This document shows, in pieces, positions 44,230 to 55,313 of a stretch of 64,000 nucleotides of DNA. This stretch comes from Brucella pituitosa (GTDB lineage Bacteria; Pseudomonadota; Alphaproteobacteria; Rhizobiales; Rhizobiaceae), in the NCBI RefSeq assembly GCF_003049685.1, contig NZ_PYSY02000002.1, positions 682,001-746,000 on the forward strand, read 5' to 3'. The translations under genes and the position numbers were made by a program. The notes under the pieces are model-generated. The model searched no databases and was not told the DNA's origin. It saw only the letters and a list, made by a program, of their open reading frames with translations. How positions within the stretch are numbered: position 1 is the stretch's first letter; every line of letters begins with the position of its first letter.

Positions 44230-46053
44230 TTACTCTACAGTCACCGACTTCGCGAGATTGCGCGGCTGATCGACGTCCGTACCCATCAGAATAGCGGTAT
44301 GATAAGCGAGCATCTGGATCGGTAGAGCATAAACCAGCGGCGTGATGAACTCTGGTACGTCAGGCAGAACGATGGTTGCCATCGTATCAAGGCTTGCTGC
44401 TGCCGCACCCTTCTTGTCGGTGATCAGAATGATACGACCGCCGCGTGCTGCGACTTCCTGCATATTGGAAACGGTCTTCTCATAAAGACGATCCGACGGT
44501 GCAATGACGATAACCGGCATGGTCTCATCAATGAGTGCAATCGGGCCGTGCTTGAGCTCACCAGCCGCGTAGCCTTCGGCGTGAATATAGGAGATTTCCT
44601 TGAGCTTCAGCGCGCCTTCCATGGCCAGCGGGAAGGATGTTCCACGGCCCAGATAAAGAACGTGATTGACCTTGGCCAATTCAGAACAAACCGCTGCGAT
44701 CTGATCTTCAAGCTTCAATACCTGATTGATGAAACGCGGCGCTTCAGAAAGCTGACGCACCAGTTCCTGCTCACGCTTGTCATCAATCGTGCCGCGAACC
44801 TTTGCGGCAGCAATTGCAAGTGACGCCATGGTCGAAAGCTGGCAGGTAAAAGCCTTGGTCGATGCAACACCGATTTCAGGACCGGCAAGTGTTGGGAACA
44901 CGGCATCCGATTCACGGGCAATGGTCGAGCCGGTGACATTGACAACAGAGGCGATCTTCAGACCTTGCGACTTGCAATAACGCAACGACGCCAGCGTATC
45001 AGCAGTTTCGCCAGACTGCGAAACGAACATCGCAAGCGAGGCTTTTGAAAGCGGCATTTCACGATAGCGGAATTCCGAGGCGATATCGCTGTCGACTGGA
45101 AGGCGGGCAATCTGCTCAAACCAGTATTTGCCGACCGAAGCCGCATAAAAGGCGGTGCCGCAGGCAGAAATGGTCAGACGGTCGACCTTGCTGAAATCAA
45201 TGCCGACTGCTTCTTCACGGACTTTGCCAGTGGTGAAATCGAGATAGTTTGCAAGCGTATGGGAAATGACTTCCGGCTGCTCAAACATCTCTTTCTGCAT
45301 GAAGTGGCGATGATTGCCCTTCGAGACCAACATATTGGCGGTCTGCGATTTCTGAATCGCGCGCTCAACCTCAACATTGTTCTCGTCATAGACGGTCACA
45401 CCCTTGCGGGTCAGCACAGCCCAATCACCATCTTCGAGATAAGCAATCGTGTCGGTAAATGGTGATAGTGCGATAGCGTCGGAGCCGAGGAACATTTCGC
45501 CTTCGCCGTAGCCAACAGCCAGCGGCGGCCCCTGACGCGCACCGATTAATGTTTCTTCATCGCCTTCAAACAGGAATGCGAGTGCAAAAGCACCCTGCAA
45601 CAATGGCAAGCTATCGCGCACGGCTTCCACAGGCGACTTGCCCTTTTCCAGCTCGCGCGTCACGAGATGCGCGACAGCTTCGGTGTCGGTTTCTGTCTCG
45701 AACTTGCGGCCTTCCGCTTCGAGCATAGCGCGTAGTTCAGCAAAGTTTTCGATAATACCGTTATGCACCACAGCCAAACGGGTGGTGATATGCGGATGCG
45801 CATTACGTTCAACCGGCTTGCCATGCGTTGCCCAGCGAGTGTGGCCGATGCCGATCACGCCCGGAAGCGGGTCGCCCGCCAGACGCTTTTCCAGATTGAC
45901 AAGCTTGCCCTCGGCACGACGGCGAGCAAGCTTTCCATCGAGCAGCGTGGCGATACCGGCAGAATCATAGCCGCGATATTCAAGTCGCTTCAGCGCATCG
46001 ACCAGACGCGGTGCGACTTCGTCATTGCCGATAATGCCGATAATTCCACACAT
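44230..46053 (-). CDS. glmS: Glutamine-fructose-6-phosphate aminotransferase GlmS
   Basis: A 607-residue enzyme that makes glucosamine-6-phosphate for the cell wall. The start at 46053 places cysteine second (MCGIIGIIG), as needed for the N-terminal nucleophile; the upstream Met at 46065 would bury it. GGAGCACCCT precedes this ATG. The glutaminase domain has GHTRWATHG. The two SIS domains hold FVSQSGETADTLA and GRGTSFPLAMEGALKLKE, and the protein ends with KSVTVE. The glmU gene is next upstream. Confidence 0.96.
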   Translation of the reverse strand: MCGIIGIIGNDEVAPRLVDALKRLEYRGYDSAGIATLLDGKLARRRAEGKLVNLEKRLAGDPLPGVIGIGHTRWATHGKPVERNAHPHITTRLAVVHNGIIENFAELRAMLEAEGRKFETETDTEAVAHLVTRELEKGKSPVEAVRDSLPLLQGAFALAFLFEGDEETLIGARQGPPLAVGYGEGEMFLGSDAIALSPFTDTIAYLEDGDWAVLTRKGVTVYDENNVEVERAIQKSQTANMLVSKGNHRHFMQKEMFEQPEVISHTLANYLDFTTGKVREEAVGIDFSKVDRLTISACGTAFYAASVGKYWFEQIARLPVDSDIASEFRYREMPLSKASLAMFVSQSGETADTLASLRYCKSQGLKIASVVNVTGSTIARESDAVFPTLAGPEIGVASTKAFTCQLSTMASLAIAAAKVRGTIDDKREQELVRQLSEAPRFINQVLKLEDQIAAVCSELAKVNHVLYLGRGTSFPLAMEGALKLKEISYIHAEGYAAGELKHGPIALIDETMPVIVIAPSDRLYEKTVSNMQEVAARGGRIILITDKKGAAAASLDTMATIVLPDVPEFITPLVYALPIQMLAYHTAILMGTDVDQPRNLAKSVTVE

Positions 46054-46156
46054 AGGGTGCTCCAAATCCGAGATTCACGCATATAACTGCGATTTAAAGA
46101 GTCTAGCGCGGAACGGCAACCCAAGGGACTGCCGTTCTCTTCATCTGTTCGTCGAT

Positions 46157-47536
46157 TTATTTCGAAGAGGTTTTAGCCGCTTTGATGGCAGCATACTTCT
46201 CCCGCAGGATCTTTCCCCGGCCTTCTTTGGTTTCCTGTCGGGCACGGCCAAAGGCCAACGCATCTGCCGGCACATTATCTGTGATCGTGCTGCCTGAAGC
46301 GATATAGGCATTATCACCAATTTCGACCGGCGCCACGAGCGAACTGTTCGAGCCTACGAATGCGTTTTCACCGATAACCGTCTTATATTTATTGTAGCCA
46401 TCGTAATTGCAGGTGATCGTACCCGCACCGATATTGCTTGATGCTCCGACAATCGCATCGCCGATATAGGTAAGGTGATTGATCTTGGCACCCTTGCCGA
46501 CCTGCGCGTTCTTCACTTCGCAGAAATTTCCGACCTTGGACTTTTCACCAAGATTTGCACCCGGACGCAAACGTGCAAACGGTCCAATCTCGGCTTTCTC
46601 ACCAATATTTGCGCCTTCAATATGTGAAAACGCATGGATCAACGCACCGGATGCGACATGAACCTTCGGTCCAAAAAACACATTCGGTTCAATTACAACG
46701 TCGGCTTCAATCAATGTATCATGCGAGAAAAACACAGTTTCAGGTGCAATCAGCGTCACACCCGCCAGCATCATGTCCTGACGCTTACGGTTCTGCCAGA
46801 TGGTCTCTGCCTCTGCCAGTTCTGCGCGATTGTTGATGCCGATCACATTGTCCACTGGCACTTCGATGGCAGTGACGTTCAGCCCCTTGTCATGAGCGAT
46901 AGACACGATATCGGTGAGGTAATATTCGCCTTTGGCATTGTCATTGCCAACAGCGTCGAGCAAAGCCAGCGCGTGGGCACCACGCACAGCCATCAAACCA
47001 CCATTGCAGAAACCAATCTTTTTTTGCTCAAGGGTGGCTTCCTTTTCCTCAACAATGGCGACCAATTGATCGTTCTCTTCAATGAGACGACCATAACCAT
47101 GCGGGTTCGCCGGACGGAAGCCGATCACAACCACGTCCGCACCATGGGTCAGTTTTTCACGCGCGACCAGAAGGGATTGGGCTTCGATCAATGGTGTGTC
47201 GCCGAAGACAATCAGCAGATCGTCATAACCGCGCTCGATGGCTTCGCGTGCTGCAAGAACCGCGTGGGCTGTACCAAGACGTTCTTTCTGCTCGAAAGCC
47301 GAAACTGCGTCGGCAACTTTTTCGACAGCGCTACGCACTTCATCCGCTCCGCGCCCGACGACCAGCGCCACATCGCTCTTGCCGGTGTCCTGAACGGCTT
47401 TCACCACATGACAAACCAGCGGAAGCCCTGCCACCTGATGCAGCACCTTCGGCAAGCTCGATTTCATACGCGTGCCTTCGCCCGCGGCAAGCACGATGGA
47501 AAGGCAGGTACGGTCTGTCCTAGCACTGTCTGTCAT
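46157..47536 (-). CDS. glmU: Bifunctional GlcNAc-1-P uridyltransferase / glucosamine-1-P acetyltransferase GlmU
   Basis: A 459-residue enzyme for UDP-N-acetylglucosamine. The N-terminal nucleotidyltransferase has [19 protein letters not shown] near residue 15 and IVFGDTPLI. The left-handed beta-helix begins near residue 260 and carries the acetyl-CoA site ([10 protein letters not shown]). It runs in the same direction as glmS with a 103-base gap that holds a GAACGGCA hairpin, so the two steps may be linked or separately ended. Length is normal. Confidence 0.96.
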   Translation of the reverse strand: MTDSARTDRTCLSIVLAAGEGTRMKSSLPKVLHQVAGLPLVCHVVKAVQDTGKSDVALVVGRGADEVRSAVEKVADAVSAFEQKERLGTAHAVLAAREAIERGYDDLLIVFGDTPLIEAQSLLVAREKLTHGADVVVIGFRPANPHGYGRLIEENDQLVAIVEEKEATLEQKKIGFCNGGLMAVRGAHALALLDAVGNDNAKGEYYLTDIVSIAHDKGLNVTAIEVPVDNVIGINNRAELAEAETIWQNRKRQDMMLAGVTLIAPETVFFSHDTLIEADVVIEPNVFFGPKVHVASGALIHAFSHIEGANIGEKAEIGPFARLRPGANLGEKSKVGNFCEVKNAQVGKGAKINHLTYIGDAIVGASSNIGAGTITCNYDGYNKYKTVIGENAFVGSNSSLVAPVEIGDNAYIASGSTITDNVPADALAFGRARQETKEGRGKILREKYAAIKAAKTSSK

Positions 47537-47607
47537 TATATCGTCCAGAATGATTGAAGGCTCATCTGCTCATAGCATTAAAGCGTATATGGAAACTTAC
47601 GGATTGC

Positions 47608-48357
47608 TTAGCCCAATCGTCCCAATGCCGGGAAAGTCTCAAGCAACCAGAACGAAAACGACTGCATGCCGCCGGTAAGAAAAAGGACACCGGCAACAAC
47701 GAGAAGTGCACCCATTGCCTTTTCGACTTTGCCAAGATGAACGCGGAACTTGGACAGAAACCGCATGAATGCGCCCGAAAAAAGGGCCGCGATCAAAAAC
47801 GGAATTCCCAAGCCTAGCGAATAAACAGCCAAAAGTGCGGCCCCCTCACCCACCGTGCTGCTGCCGCCCGCCAATGTGAGAATTGGCCCGAGAACCGGCC
47901 CTATACAAGGGGTCCAGCCGAATGCAAAGGCCAAGCCCATCACATAGGCCCCAAGCGGTGACGCAGGTGCATTGCGTGCTTGAAACCGGGCTTCGCGGGA
48001 CAAGAACGAGAAACGCAATATGCCAAGGAAGTTGAGGCCCATCAAAATGATGACGACCCCAGCCACCATGGCGATTTCCTGCTGCCACATGCGCAAGAAT
48101 GCGCCAATGGACGAAGCACCGGCGCCAAGCGCTACAAAAACTGTGGTGAAGCCAAGCACAAATGAGATCGCAGCCAATGCCAGCGAGCGACGCTGCAAGG
48201 AAGCGGCGGCAACCCGTGATTCCTTTTCGGCGCGAAAATCTTCAACGCTCACACCCGCCATATAACACAGATAAGGTGGAACCAGCGGCAGAACGCAGGG
48301 CGATAAGAACGACAGCGCACCCGCACCGGCAGCCGTTAGATAAGAAACACTAAGCAC
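47608..48357 (-). CDS. ccdA: Cytochrome c biogenesis protein CcdA
   Basis: A 249-residue membrane protein with six helices that carries electrons from thioredoxin to periplasmic thiols. The two redox cysteines are in SPCVLPLVPPYL and GWTPCIGPVLGPIL, each at the head of a repeat. The start is taken as GTG 48357, five bases after GAGG; a TTG at 48360 sits too close. It is followed by glmU after 71 bases. Confidence 0.92.
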   Translation of the reverse strand: MLSVSYLTAAGAGALSFLSPCVLPLVPPYLCYMAGVSVEDFRAEKESRVAAASLQRRSLALAAISFVLGFTTVFVALGAGASSIGAFLRMWQQEIAMVAGVVIILMGLNFLGILRFSFLSREARFQARNAPASPLGAYVMGLAFAFGWTPCIGPVLGPILTLAGGSSTVGEGAALLAVYSLGLGIPFLIAALFSGAFMRFLSKFRVHLGKVEKAMGALLVVAGVLFLTGGMQSFSFWLLETFPALGRLG

Positions 48358-48622
48358 CAAAACCTCATTTTTTCACATAGAGCAGTTATTATCTGAACCA
48401 GATAAGCTGTTCTATTGAATTGTTTTTGAGCAAATTACGAAAAAATATCTAACTTTCCAACTTCACTCAAAATGCTTGCGGCGAACGCCGTTTGCTGGCC
48501 TTATACCCTAACTTCGACATTACTTTGAATATTTTCAATGCGGCATCTCGCTCGAACATAAGTTCGCCCTAAATCAGGATCACTTGCGCAATTTTAGATT
48601 GCTCCAACTGGACGACGCTCCG

Positions 48623-51241
48623 ATGAGCTTAATTGATAATGAAGAACCTTCTTCAGTATCCACCAGACAGAATAAGTCTTTCGGATTTCTGAAACGATAC
48701 CAGCATTTTCTGTTCCCCATAGCGGGCATCGCCATCGCCCTCTTAGCAATATACGTTCTGGAAAATCTGCTCCAGAACACCTCACGCAAAGACACGCTTG
48801 AGGCCCTTCATGCCATTTCGTGGACGACCATTGGGCTCGCCGTATTTTTCACGATGCTAAGCTATGCAGCTGTGGCGCTGTATGACGTGGTTGCGGTGGA
48901 CACAATAGCGCCCAACCAAATCCCGCGCCGCATTGCAGCGGTGGCTGGGGCTGCGGGCTATGCGATTTCCAATGCAATTGGCTTCTCGCTTCTGACCGGC
49001 GGTGCACTTCGCTATCGCATCTATGCGGCTGAAGGCATCAGCCTTGCCGATATCGGAAAGATCGTCGGTACTTCCTGGTTTGCGATCTGGTTTGCACTCA
49101 TCATCATGGTGGGGGCTGCACTCCTTATCGACCCGCAGGACGTGCCGTGGATTTCTACGATCGACGCCCGCATCGATATTGTTGCTGGCATCATCATTCT
49201 TGGTGGCATCAGCTGGCTGATCTACTGGCTTTCGCATGGCGAGCGCACACTGCGCCTTGGCTCACTTAGCCTGCGCCTGCCTAACTCCAAGGGTGCTATT
49301 ACACAGATTTTTGCGGGTCTTGTCGATGTCGGTGCTGCGGCTGCAACGCTCTATGTGCTGATGCCTCAGGATGCAGTTCCAAGCTTTGCTGTCTTCGCGC
49401 TCGTCTATGTCATCGCCATTGTACTTGGCATTGCGAGCCATGCTCCGGGCGGGCTCGGTGCCTTCGAAGCGACGATTATTGCTGGCCTCGGCATTGGCGG
49501 ACAACCTGACGCTATCGCGGCTCTCCTTGCCTATCGCGTGATCTATACGGTCATGCCGCTTGTGGTCGCCACAGCAGGCATCCTGATATGGGAAATCATG
49601 AGGCGCAGGCAGATGCTGGGACGGCAGGCCAAGTTTGCCAAACGTCTCGTTGAGCCTCTGATACCAGGGCTTTCCGCCAGTATTATCTTCCTTGGTGGCA
49701 TTATCCTGCTGGTTTCAGGCGCAACACCGGATATGCGATATCGCGTAGAAATTCTCTCCGACATCGTGCCAGAGTTTTTCGTCGAAACATCGCATCTCGC
49801 AGCAAGTCTTGTGGGCGTTGCCCTGCTCATCGTTGCGCGTGGTCTCTTCAAAAGGCTGGAACGCGCATGGATTGCTGCCCTCATTCTTCTGCTTTTCGGT
49901 GCGGTTTTCTCGCTCACAAAAGGTCTCGACTGGGAAGAAGCGACCATTCTTTGCGTCTTTGCCTTTGCCCTATGGGGCTTCCGCGATTCCTTTTATCGCC
50001 GTCCGATTTCTGGCCCGTTTGAACTGAGCTGGAGCTGGATCACATCAGTTGGCACCACTGTTATCGTTTCGACATGGCTGGGTTTCTTCGTTTATCGCCA
50101 CGTTGAATACTCCAATAATCTCTGGTGGGATTTTGCATGGAATGCCAATGCGCCGCGCTTCCTGCGTGCGACCGTTCTGGTCTTCGCAGTTGTGGCGGCA
50201 GTTGGCCTCCATTCGATCATCAACCGGCATAGCCAGCGCAAGCGTAAACGCGACTACTCTATTCCAGAGGCTGTTCCTGCACTTGTCGCCGCCTGCCCGC
50301 ATACGGATGCTGCGCTTGCAATGCTGGGCGACAAGCAATTCCTGCTCGCACCTGATAACAACGCATTCATTATGTATGCGCAATCCGGTGGCAGTCTGAT
50401 CGCCTTGGGTGAACCAATCGGAGACAAAAAAGCCGCCAGAGAACTTGCATGGTCGTTCCACGGCCTCGCCGACAAAATGGCATTGCGCACGGTGTTTTAT
50501 GGGGTTGGGCCTGAAAGCCTGCCGCTGTTTCTGGATATGGGCCTTGTAGCGCTGAAACTCGGCGAAGTTGCTCGCGTCGATCTGACTGATTTCTCGCTTG
50601 AAGGCCCTCGTCGACAGCCATTTCGTTATGCTGATCGTAAGGTCGACAAGGATGGGCTGACCTTTGAAGTCATCGACGTGAAAGATGTGTCGCCACTCGT
50701 CCCCCGCTTGCGGGAAATCTCCGATGCATGGCTCGACCATAAATCCGGCAGCGAAAAGGGCTTTTCACTCGGCTATTTCGATGATGACTACATGGAGCGT
50801 TTTGACGTTGCCGTGATGAAAAAAGATGGTGAGATTGTTGCCTTCGCCAATTTGTGGCGTGGAGCCGACAAATACGAAATCACCGTCGACCTGATGCGTT
50901 ATATGCCCGACGTACACAAGCTGCTGATGGACGCGCTTTTTGCCAAACTGCTGATGTATAGCAAGGATCAGGGCTATAAATGGTTCAATCTGGGTGCGGC
51001 ACCGCTCTCCGGCTTGAACCGCAGCAGACTCGCATCACGCTGGAACCGGTTCGGTTCATTCATATATCGACGCGGTGCAGACCTCTATCACTTCGACGGC
51101 CTCAAGGCTTTCAAAGAAAAGTTCGACCCGATCTGGACACCACATTACATGGTTTGTCCTGGGGGTCTGGAAACGCCTCGTGCTCTTATCGATGCCACAA
51201 CGCTGATCAATGGCAGCCCTCTGGAGTTCATCCGCAAATGA
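48623..51241 (+). CDS. mprF: Bifunctional lysylphosphatidylglycerol flippase/synthetase MprF (LpiA)
   Basis: An 872-residue protein. The N-terminal flippase part has 12-14 membrane helices (to about residue 530) with [16 protein letters not shown] and [15 protein letters not shown]. The cytoplasmic C-terminal synthase (two GNAT-like folds) begins near [16 protein letters not shown] and ends with [15 protein letters not shown] and [10 protein letters not shown]. It transfers lysine to phosphatidylglycerol and flips it, which protects against cationic peptides and acid. ATG 48623 is used; a TTG at 48584 is in frame. It overlaps acvB by four bases. Confidence 0.94.
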   Translation: MSLIDNEEPSSVSTRQNKSFGFLKRYQHFLFPIAGIAIALLAIYVLENLLQNTSRKDTLEALHAISWTTIGLAVFFTMLSYAAVALYDVVAVDTIAPNQIPRRIAAVAGAAGYAISNAIGFSLLTGGALRYRIYAAEGISLADIGKIVGTSWFAIWFALIIMVGAALLIDPQDVPWISTIDARIDIVAGIIILGGISWLIYWLSHGERTLRLGSLSLRLPNSKGAITQIFAGLVDVGAAAATLYVLMPQDAVPSFAVFALVYVIAIVLGIASHAPGGLGAFEATIIAGLGIGGQPDAIAALLAYRVIYTVMPLVVATAGILIWEIMRRRQMLGRQAKFAKRLVEPLIPGLSASIIFLGGIILLVSGATPDMRYRVEILSDIVPEFFVETSHLAASLVGVALLIVARGLFKRLERAWIAALILLLFGAVFSLTKGLDWEEATILCVFAFALWGFRDSFYRRPISGPFELSWSWITSVGTTVIVSTWLGFFVYRHVEYSNNLWWDFAWNANAPRFLRATVLVFAVVAAVGLHSIINRHSQRKRKRDYSIPEAVPALVAACPHTDAALAMLGDKQFLLAPDNNAFIMYAQSGGSLIALGEPIGDKKAARELAWSFHGLADKMALRTVFYGVGPESLPLFLDMGLVALKLGEVARVDLTDFSLEGPRRQPFRYADRKVDKDGLTFEVIDVKDVSPLVPRLREISDAWLDHKSGSEKGFSLGYFDDDYMERFDVAVMKKDGEIVAFANLWRGADKYEITVDLMRYMPDVHKLLMDALFAKLLMYSKDQGYKWFNLGAAPLSGLNRSRLASRWNRFGSFIYRRGADLYHFDGLKAFKEKFDPIWTPHYMVCPGGLETPRALIDATTLINGSPLEFIRK

Positions 51242-52650
51242 AGAAGCGACGCATTCTTTTAACTGTTCTTGGGTTAGCGCTGATAGGAGGTGCCGGTGCC
51301 TATGCAGCACTTCACCCCGGCAAGATTGCGCGCCAGTGGGCGCAATTCTTCAACGCGGACGAACCGGTCATTCACGCAAGCGCCGAGCGGCTTTCGAATA
51401 TTCCAGTCTACATGCCGAAAGGCGATCCAGCCGGGCTTGCCATATTGCTGAGTGATGAAAACGGCATCGGCGACAAAGAACGCAGCTATATGGATGCAAT
51501 GCTTGCGCGAAACATAATCGTTTTGCCCGTCGAGCTCGGTCCCTGGCGGGCGGCGCTCGATAAGGAAGATGGCGAGTGCAACTATCTCGACTCCGACTTT
51601 GAAGCCATCGCCAAGGAAGCGCTGCGGGGGCTTGATCTCGATGTTTACTTCCATCCAGTCGTAACCGGCATTGGTCAGGGCGCAACGATTGCCTATGCGG
51701 CCGCGTCAGATTCGCCTGATGCGACCATAGCAGGCGCTATTGCTCTTGATCCAACACCTGCAAAGACGCGCCTGCCCTCCTGCACTGAAGCAGCTGAGGC
51801 CATCAAAGCGCCTGATGGCGGTTTCACTTACGGCTATGATGCGAACATGCCAGCTCCAACCCTCGTGATTGGACCGACAGGTTCGCAGGTGAACAATCCG
51901 GTCGAGGCGCGTCAGAAGAAGATTGCCGTGTTGCAATCAGGCCCTGACTTCCCCGCACGCGTGAAGATGGCGGTCGATAACGTCGTCGCTATGGCCGATC
52001 AAGACGCCAAGAATGAAGCGCTACCAATTGTCGATCTTCCAGCCAAAGGCGGCAAGAGCGATATGGTCGCCGTGTTCTATTCAGGCGATGGCGGCTGGCG
52101 CGATCTCGACAAATCAATCGGCGAGTGGCTGCAGGCTCATGGCGTTCATGTGATCGGCGTTGATTCACTGCGCTATTTCTGGTCCGAGCGCACGCCAGAA
52201 GAAATCGCTCGTGACACAACGACAATGATCGAAAAAGCCGATCCAACGGGCAAACTGCCCGTGGCCGTTCTCGGCTATTCCTTCGGAGCGGACACATTCC
52301 CCTTTGCATGGAAATATCTTGATCCGGCGCTTCAGGACCGCACGAAGATGGTCGGACTTCTCGGCGTTGAAACCACCACGACATTTCAGGTTTCTATTGA
52401 AGGCTGGCTTGGCATGGATGGCGATAAGGACGTTGTGCCGGCTATCACCACCATCCCGCTTGATCGTGTTGTCTGCGTCTATGGCGAAGAAGAAGACGAT
52501 ACCGCCTGTACGGCACCTGAGCTTAAAGGTGCAGACCTGATGAAACTGTCCGGCGGCCATCATTTTGATGAAAACTATGAGCCGATAGCAGCAGCTTTGC
52601 TGGATAAGATGCGCGCTCGAGCAGGTCTGCCACCGCGCCCTGCCAGCTAA
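51238..52650 (+). CDS. acvB: AcvB/VirJ-family periplasmic lysyl-phosphatidylglycerol hydrolase
   Basis: A 470-residue exported protein with an N-terminal membrane/signal segment (residues 5-25) and two alpha/beta-hydrolase-like halves. The second half has the nucleophile elbow GYSFGAD with S348 and a late histidine pair (H441, H442). The first half has GIGQGAT, with no serine, so it is probably inactive. AcvB removes lysine from the lipid made by MprF, and in Agrobacterium it is a virulence factor. The ATGA overlap with mprF makes an lpiA-acvB operon. A terminator follows. Confidence 0.92.
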   Translation: MKKRRILLTVLGLALIGGAGAYAALHPGKIARQWAQFFNADEPVIHASAERLSNIPVYMPKGDPAGLAILLSDENGIGDKERSYMDAMLARNIIVLPVELGPWRAALDKEDGECNYLDSDFEAIAKEALRGLDLDVYFHPVVTGIGQGATIAYAAASDSPDATIAGAIALDPTPAKTRLPSCTEAAEAIKAPDGGFTYGYDANMPAPTLVIGPTGSQVNNPVEARQKKIAVLQSGPDFPARVKMAVDNVVAMADQDAKNEALPIVDLPAKGGKSDMVAVFYSGDGGWRDLDKSIGEWLQAHGVHVIGVDSLRYFWSERTPEEIARDTTTMIEKADPTGKLPVAVLGYSFGADTFPFAWKYLDPALQDRTKMVGLLGVETTTTFQVSIEGWLGMDGDKDVVPAITTIPLDRVVCVYGEEEDDTACTAPELKGADLMKLSGGHHFDENYEPIAAALLDKMRARAGLPPRPAS

Positions 52651-52654
52651 GATG

Positions 52655-52689
52655 AAAATGGCACCGACAAGATTGTCGGTGCCATTCTT
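52655..52689. terminator. Bidirectional terminator after acvB
   Basis: AATGGCACCGACA and TGTCGGTGCCATT stem with a four-base loop and CTT/AAAA flanks. It also faces the PepSY gene. Confidence 0.87.
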
Positions 52690-52695
52690 ACTCAC

Positions 52696-54117
52696 TCACG
52701 CTTTCACAATCTTTGCACCGCCCAGTTTCCAGCGGGCAAGATCAATCAGCAAAAATGTGATCAGGCTCAAACCGATCATCGGCAGAGCCCAACCAATCAC
52801 AGCTGCAATCAGCACCACCGAAAGCTTCTGCGGCATGCCAAGATAGAGCCAACTCTGGATCAGGGTTCGTGGCATGGAGCCAGCAGGCGGACGCCGCTGC
52901 CACCAGATGCGATAGCCATAGATAATCATACCAATCAGCGCCAGGCCCAACAAAGCCATAACAATCTGATTGGCGACACCAAACAGCACGCCCATATGCA
53001 GATCAATCCCCCAGCGAATGAGCTTGGCAATGATCGGGAATGTTTCGAAATCAGCCCGGCTGATTACCTTCATATCCCGCGGATCGATAGCAATCGTATC
53101 AACCTGTGTCGGCCATGAGCGATCATACTCACGGACCAGCCAAGCCTGATCAGCATTGCGCGGAATACGAATTTCCAGCATTGGCGATTGAAGACCGGAC
53201 TGTCGTGACAGGAGATTCACGGCATCCAGCTGGCTGACGTAATCGATTGTCGGTGCAACAGAACTTTGATCCTGATGGCCTCCGTGGTCATGATGTTCGG
53301 CATGCGGATCGGCCATCACAGCAGGTTTGTCGAGTGCGGTCGAAACGGACGGTGTTATCCACCCGACTGCCGCGCGAAAATCGTCAATCCGCCCGCCTGC
53401 CAATTGCGACCAAGTCATGCCTGTCGCCGAAAGAAAGACTAAGCCTGCAGCGATCCAGATGCCAATCTGGCTGTGCAAACGCCTCGTACGCAGATGCACA
53501 TTTTCTTTGGCTTTTGAGCTACGCCGGATATCCCGCTTCCACCACCAGAGCAGAACACCGCCGAGCGCTGCGACCCACAGCCAGGAAGCGGCAAGTTCGC
53601 TGTAATAGCGGCCGAAATCCCCAAGCATGAGATTGCGATGCAGATAGTCGATCGACGCGCGCAATGGCAGCACTCCGCTCGTGCCATAGACGACCAGATC
53701 GCCCCTGATTGCCAGCGTAATTGGATCGACAAAAATTGCTCGGCTTTCAGAATCACCCAGACCCGGCACGCTGAACATAACGCGTGTGTTCCAGCCTGGG
53801 CCTGTCGATGGGCGGATAGCAAACAACCTCGGATCGTCACCGATAAAATCGCGGGCGGCCTTAACCTGATCGGCCAAGGGCTGCACCGTTCCCAGGGATG
53901 CTGTGCGCAATTGATCGCGATAGACGATATCTTCGATTTGCGGCGTCAGCACATAAAGCGTGCCCGTGATCGCGGCGATCAGGATGAATGGGCCAACAAA
54001 TAGCCCAACATAAAAGTGTAGCCTTGTGATGAAGGCCTTTAAACTCGAACCGGCAACGCGCGTTGTCTCGGCAGGACTGTTCTTCGATTGAGTGTTTGGC
54101 AGAACAGCATCGGTCAT
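52696..54117 (-). CDS. PepSY-associated membrane protein (PiuB-like) with a histidine-rich loop
   Basis: A 473-residue inner-membrane protein with four or five helices and periplasmic PepSY domains. The first helix follows LKAFITRLHFYVGLFVGPF, the usual PepSY_TM start with a conserved histidine. A loop near residue 275 reads HAEHHDHGGHQDQ, seven histidines or more in a short stretch, likely to bind metal. Relatives act with siderophore or metal uptake as ferric reductases. Two small genes for a cysteine/histidine membrane protein and a secreted protein lie upstream on the same strand. Confidence 0.88.
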   Translation of the reverse strand: MTDAVLPNTQSKNSPAETTRVAGSSLKAFITRLHFYVGLFVGPFILIAAITGTLYVLTPQIEDIVYRDQLRTASLGTVQPLADQVKAARDFIGDDPRLFAIRPSTGPGWNTRVMFSVPGLGDSESRAIFVDPITLAIRGDLVVYGTSGVLPLRASIDYLHRNLMLGDFGRYYSELAASWLWVAALGGVLLWWWKRDIRRSSKAKENVHLRTRRLHSQIGIWIAAGLVFLSATGMTWSQLAGGRIDDFRAAVGWITPSVSTALDKPAVMADPHAEHHDHGGHQDQSSVAPTIDYVSQLDAVNLLSRQSGLQSPMLEIRIPRNADQAWLVREYDRSWPTQVDTIAIDPRDMKVISRADFETFPIIAKLIRWGIDLHMGVLFGVANQIVMALLGLALIGMIIYGYRIWWQRRPPAGSMPRTLIQSWLYLGMPQKLSVVLIAAVIGWALPMIGLSLITFLLIDLARWKLGGAKIVKA

Positions 54118-54255
54118 GGCTGCACCTCATTTCGTGCAGCACATTCGTGTAGATAAAAAGAAAACATTGGCATCTCCAGCCAGTGTGAAACAGCCGGACG
54201 GCACGCAACTGCGCTTCAGTTAAAGTGAGCACGGCTGCGAAACGCCGGAATTGAA

Positions 54256-54660
54256 TCATGCATCAGCTGAAAATGTAGGCGGGCCTCTGGGGAGATAGGT
54301 TTCGGCCAGAAAATTAGGCGGACCGTGCACCACAAGTCGCACAACATGATAACGGGCGACCAATACTGCGTGGTAGGCAAACGACAGCGTTTGAGCGGCG
54401 AGACCAGCACCGACAGCACACGCTGCCTGACAAAGTGTCGAACAGCACGAACGCGCAAGATCCTTGAGCGGAGCTTCATCGCCATTGGCTTGACCTTCAT
54501 GGATCGAGCAAATGACTGAAGTTTGGCCATTGGACCACGCAACCATCGAGGCTTGTGCGTAGGAGGTTATGATCCCCTGAAACAGAATGACGAGCACGAT
54601 TGATGCCGCCCAAAGGGCTGCTTCAAACTGATTGCCAATTATTCTGGCTTTGAGGCTCAT
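54256..54660 (-). CDS. DUF2946-like small membrane protein with a cysteine cluster
   Basis: A 134-residue protein with one N-terminal membrane helix (residues 14-33). After it come ICSIHEG, then a RSCCSTLCQAACAVG cluster, and a PRGPPTF end. The cysteine/histidine pattern and the terminal RGPP resemble DUF2946 proteins, which often sit beside copper or TonB-linked genes. It lies upstream of the PepSY gene on the same strand, with 138 bases between. The family call is by likeness only. Confidence 0.65.
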   Translation of the reverse strand: MSLKARIIGNQFEAALWAASIVLVILFQGIITSYAQASMVAWSNGQTSVICSIHEGQANGDEAPLKDLARSCCSTLCQAACAVGAGLAAQTLSFAYHAVLVARYHVVRLVVHGPPNFLAETYLPRGPPTFSADA

Positions 54661-54736
54661 AATCGCTCATCTCATCCCCTGATGAGATTGTCACTGCGAC
54701 AAATACGAGAACCAGACGAGGAAGAGCCCCGTGAGC

Positions 54737-55006
54737 TTATTTTTTCCGCCCTTCAAGCACAGGGATGGTCGGTGTGACACCGGACTGAGGCTTTCCGCGA
54801 GGATCATCGGAACAATCAAACTGATAGAGTTGTGGTGTCGGTAACGGCTTAATCCCAAAAAGAGGCTGGGCAACAGGAAGGCTCGACTCTCCGGTTCCGG
54901 CCAATGGAACCAGATTACAACTCACCGGAGCCTTTGAATCAGCATTGGCAGCACTGCACGACAGTACAACGGCAGGTAGAGCAAAAAATCTTAAAGCAAG
55001 GCGCAT
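54737..55006 (-). CDS. Small secreted protein of unknown function
   Basis: An 89-residue protein with a signal peptide (ALRFFALPAVVLSCSAANA). The mature part contains two cysteines (VSCNLV and FDCSDD) and is proline-rich, ending EGRKK. I know no family. It is the first gene of a three-gene minus-strand set with the DUF2946-like and PepSY genes. A joint role in metal handling is an inference from position. Confidence 0.6.
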   Translation of the reverse strand: MRLALRFFALPAVVLSCSAANADSKAPVSCNLVPLAGTGESSLPVAQPLFGIKPLPTPQLYQFDCSDDPRGKPQSGVTPTIPVLEGRKK

Positions 55007-55200
55007 TATTATTCCTTAAACAATTATGCGCAATCTAAGGAAATCGTCTGCCAGCGGTATCGCAATGCTTTGCCGCCCCAAAAAAGGGAACAACGATGCC
55101 GGGAACTTTTGGAAAACACTGACGAATGATCTGGCTGCCACGTGTAAAACGATGACGACCTTTAAAACGTGTTTTGTATGTTCGGCTAAATCATTGAAAA

Positions 55201-55252
55201 TGGTGAGCGCGCAGGGATTCGAACCCTGGACCTACTGATTAAAAGTCAGTGC
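55201..55252 (-). mobile_element. Prophage attachment site: 3' fragment of tRNA-Lys(TTT)
   Basis: Read on the minus strand, this is the 3' end of a tRNA-Lys: anticodon arm ACTGACTTTTAATCAGT, T arm CAGGGTTCGAATCCCTG, acceptor strand CGCGCTC, discriminator A and CCA. The D arm and the 5' acceptor strand are missing; unrelated AT-rich DNA replaces them. An integrase gene begins 62 bases to the right. The intact tRNA-Lys should lie at the other end of the prophage, outside the window. Confidence 0.88.
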
Positions 55253-55313
55253 ATAAAGTGTTATTTTTCAATGTCTTATAAGCGTCATGTGTCATTCATG
55301 TGCCAAACTATCA

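Noticed and set aside
46634..47557. 307-codon plus-strand ORF
   Set aside because: It lies antisense to glmU, whose full domain set is clear. The product has no family likeness.
55026..55238. Plus-strand ORF ending VSAQGFEPWTY
   Set aside because: Its end is the reverse strand of the tRNA-Lys fragment, a common false gene. There is no ribosome site.
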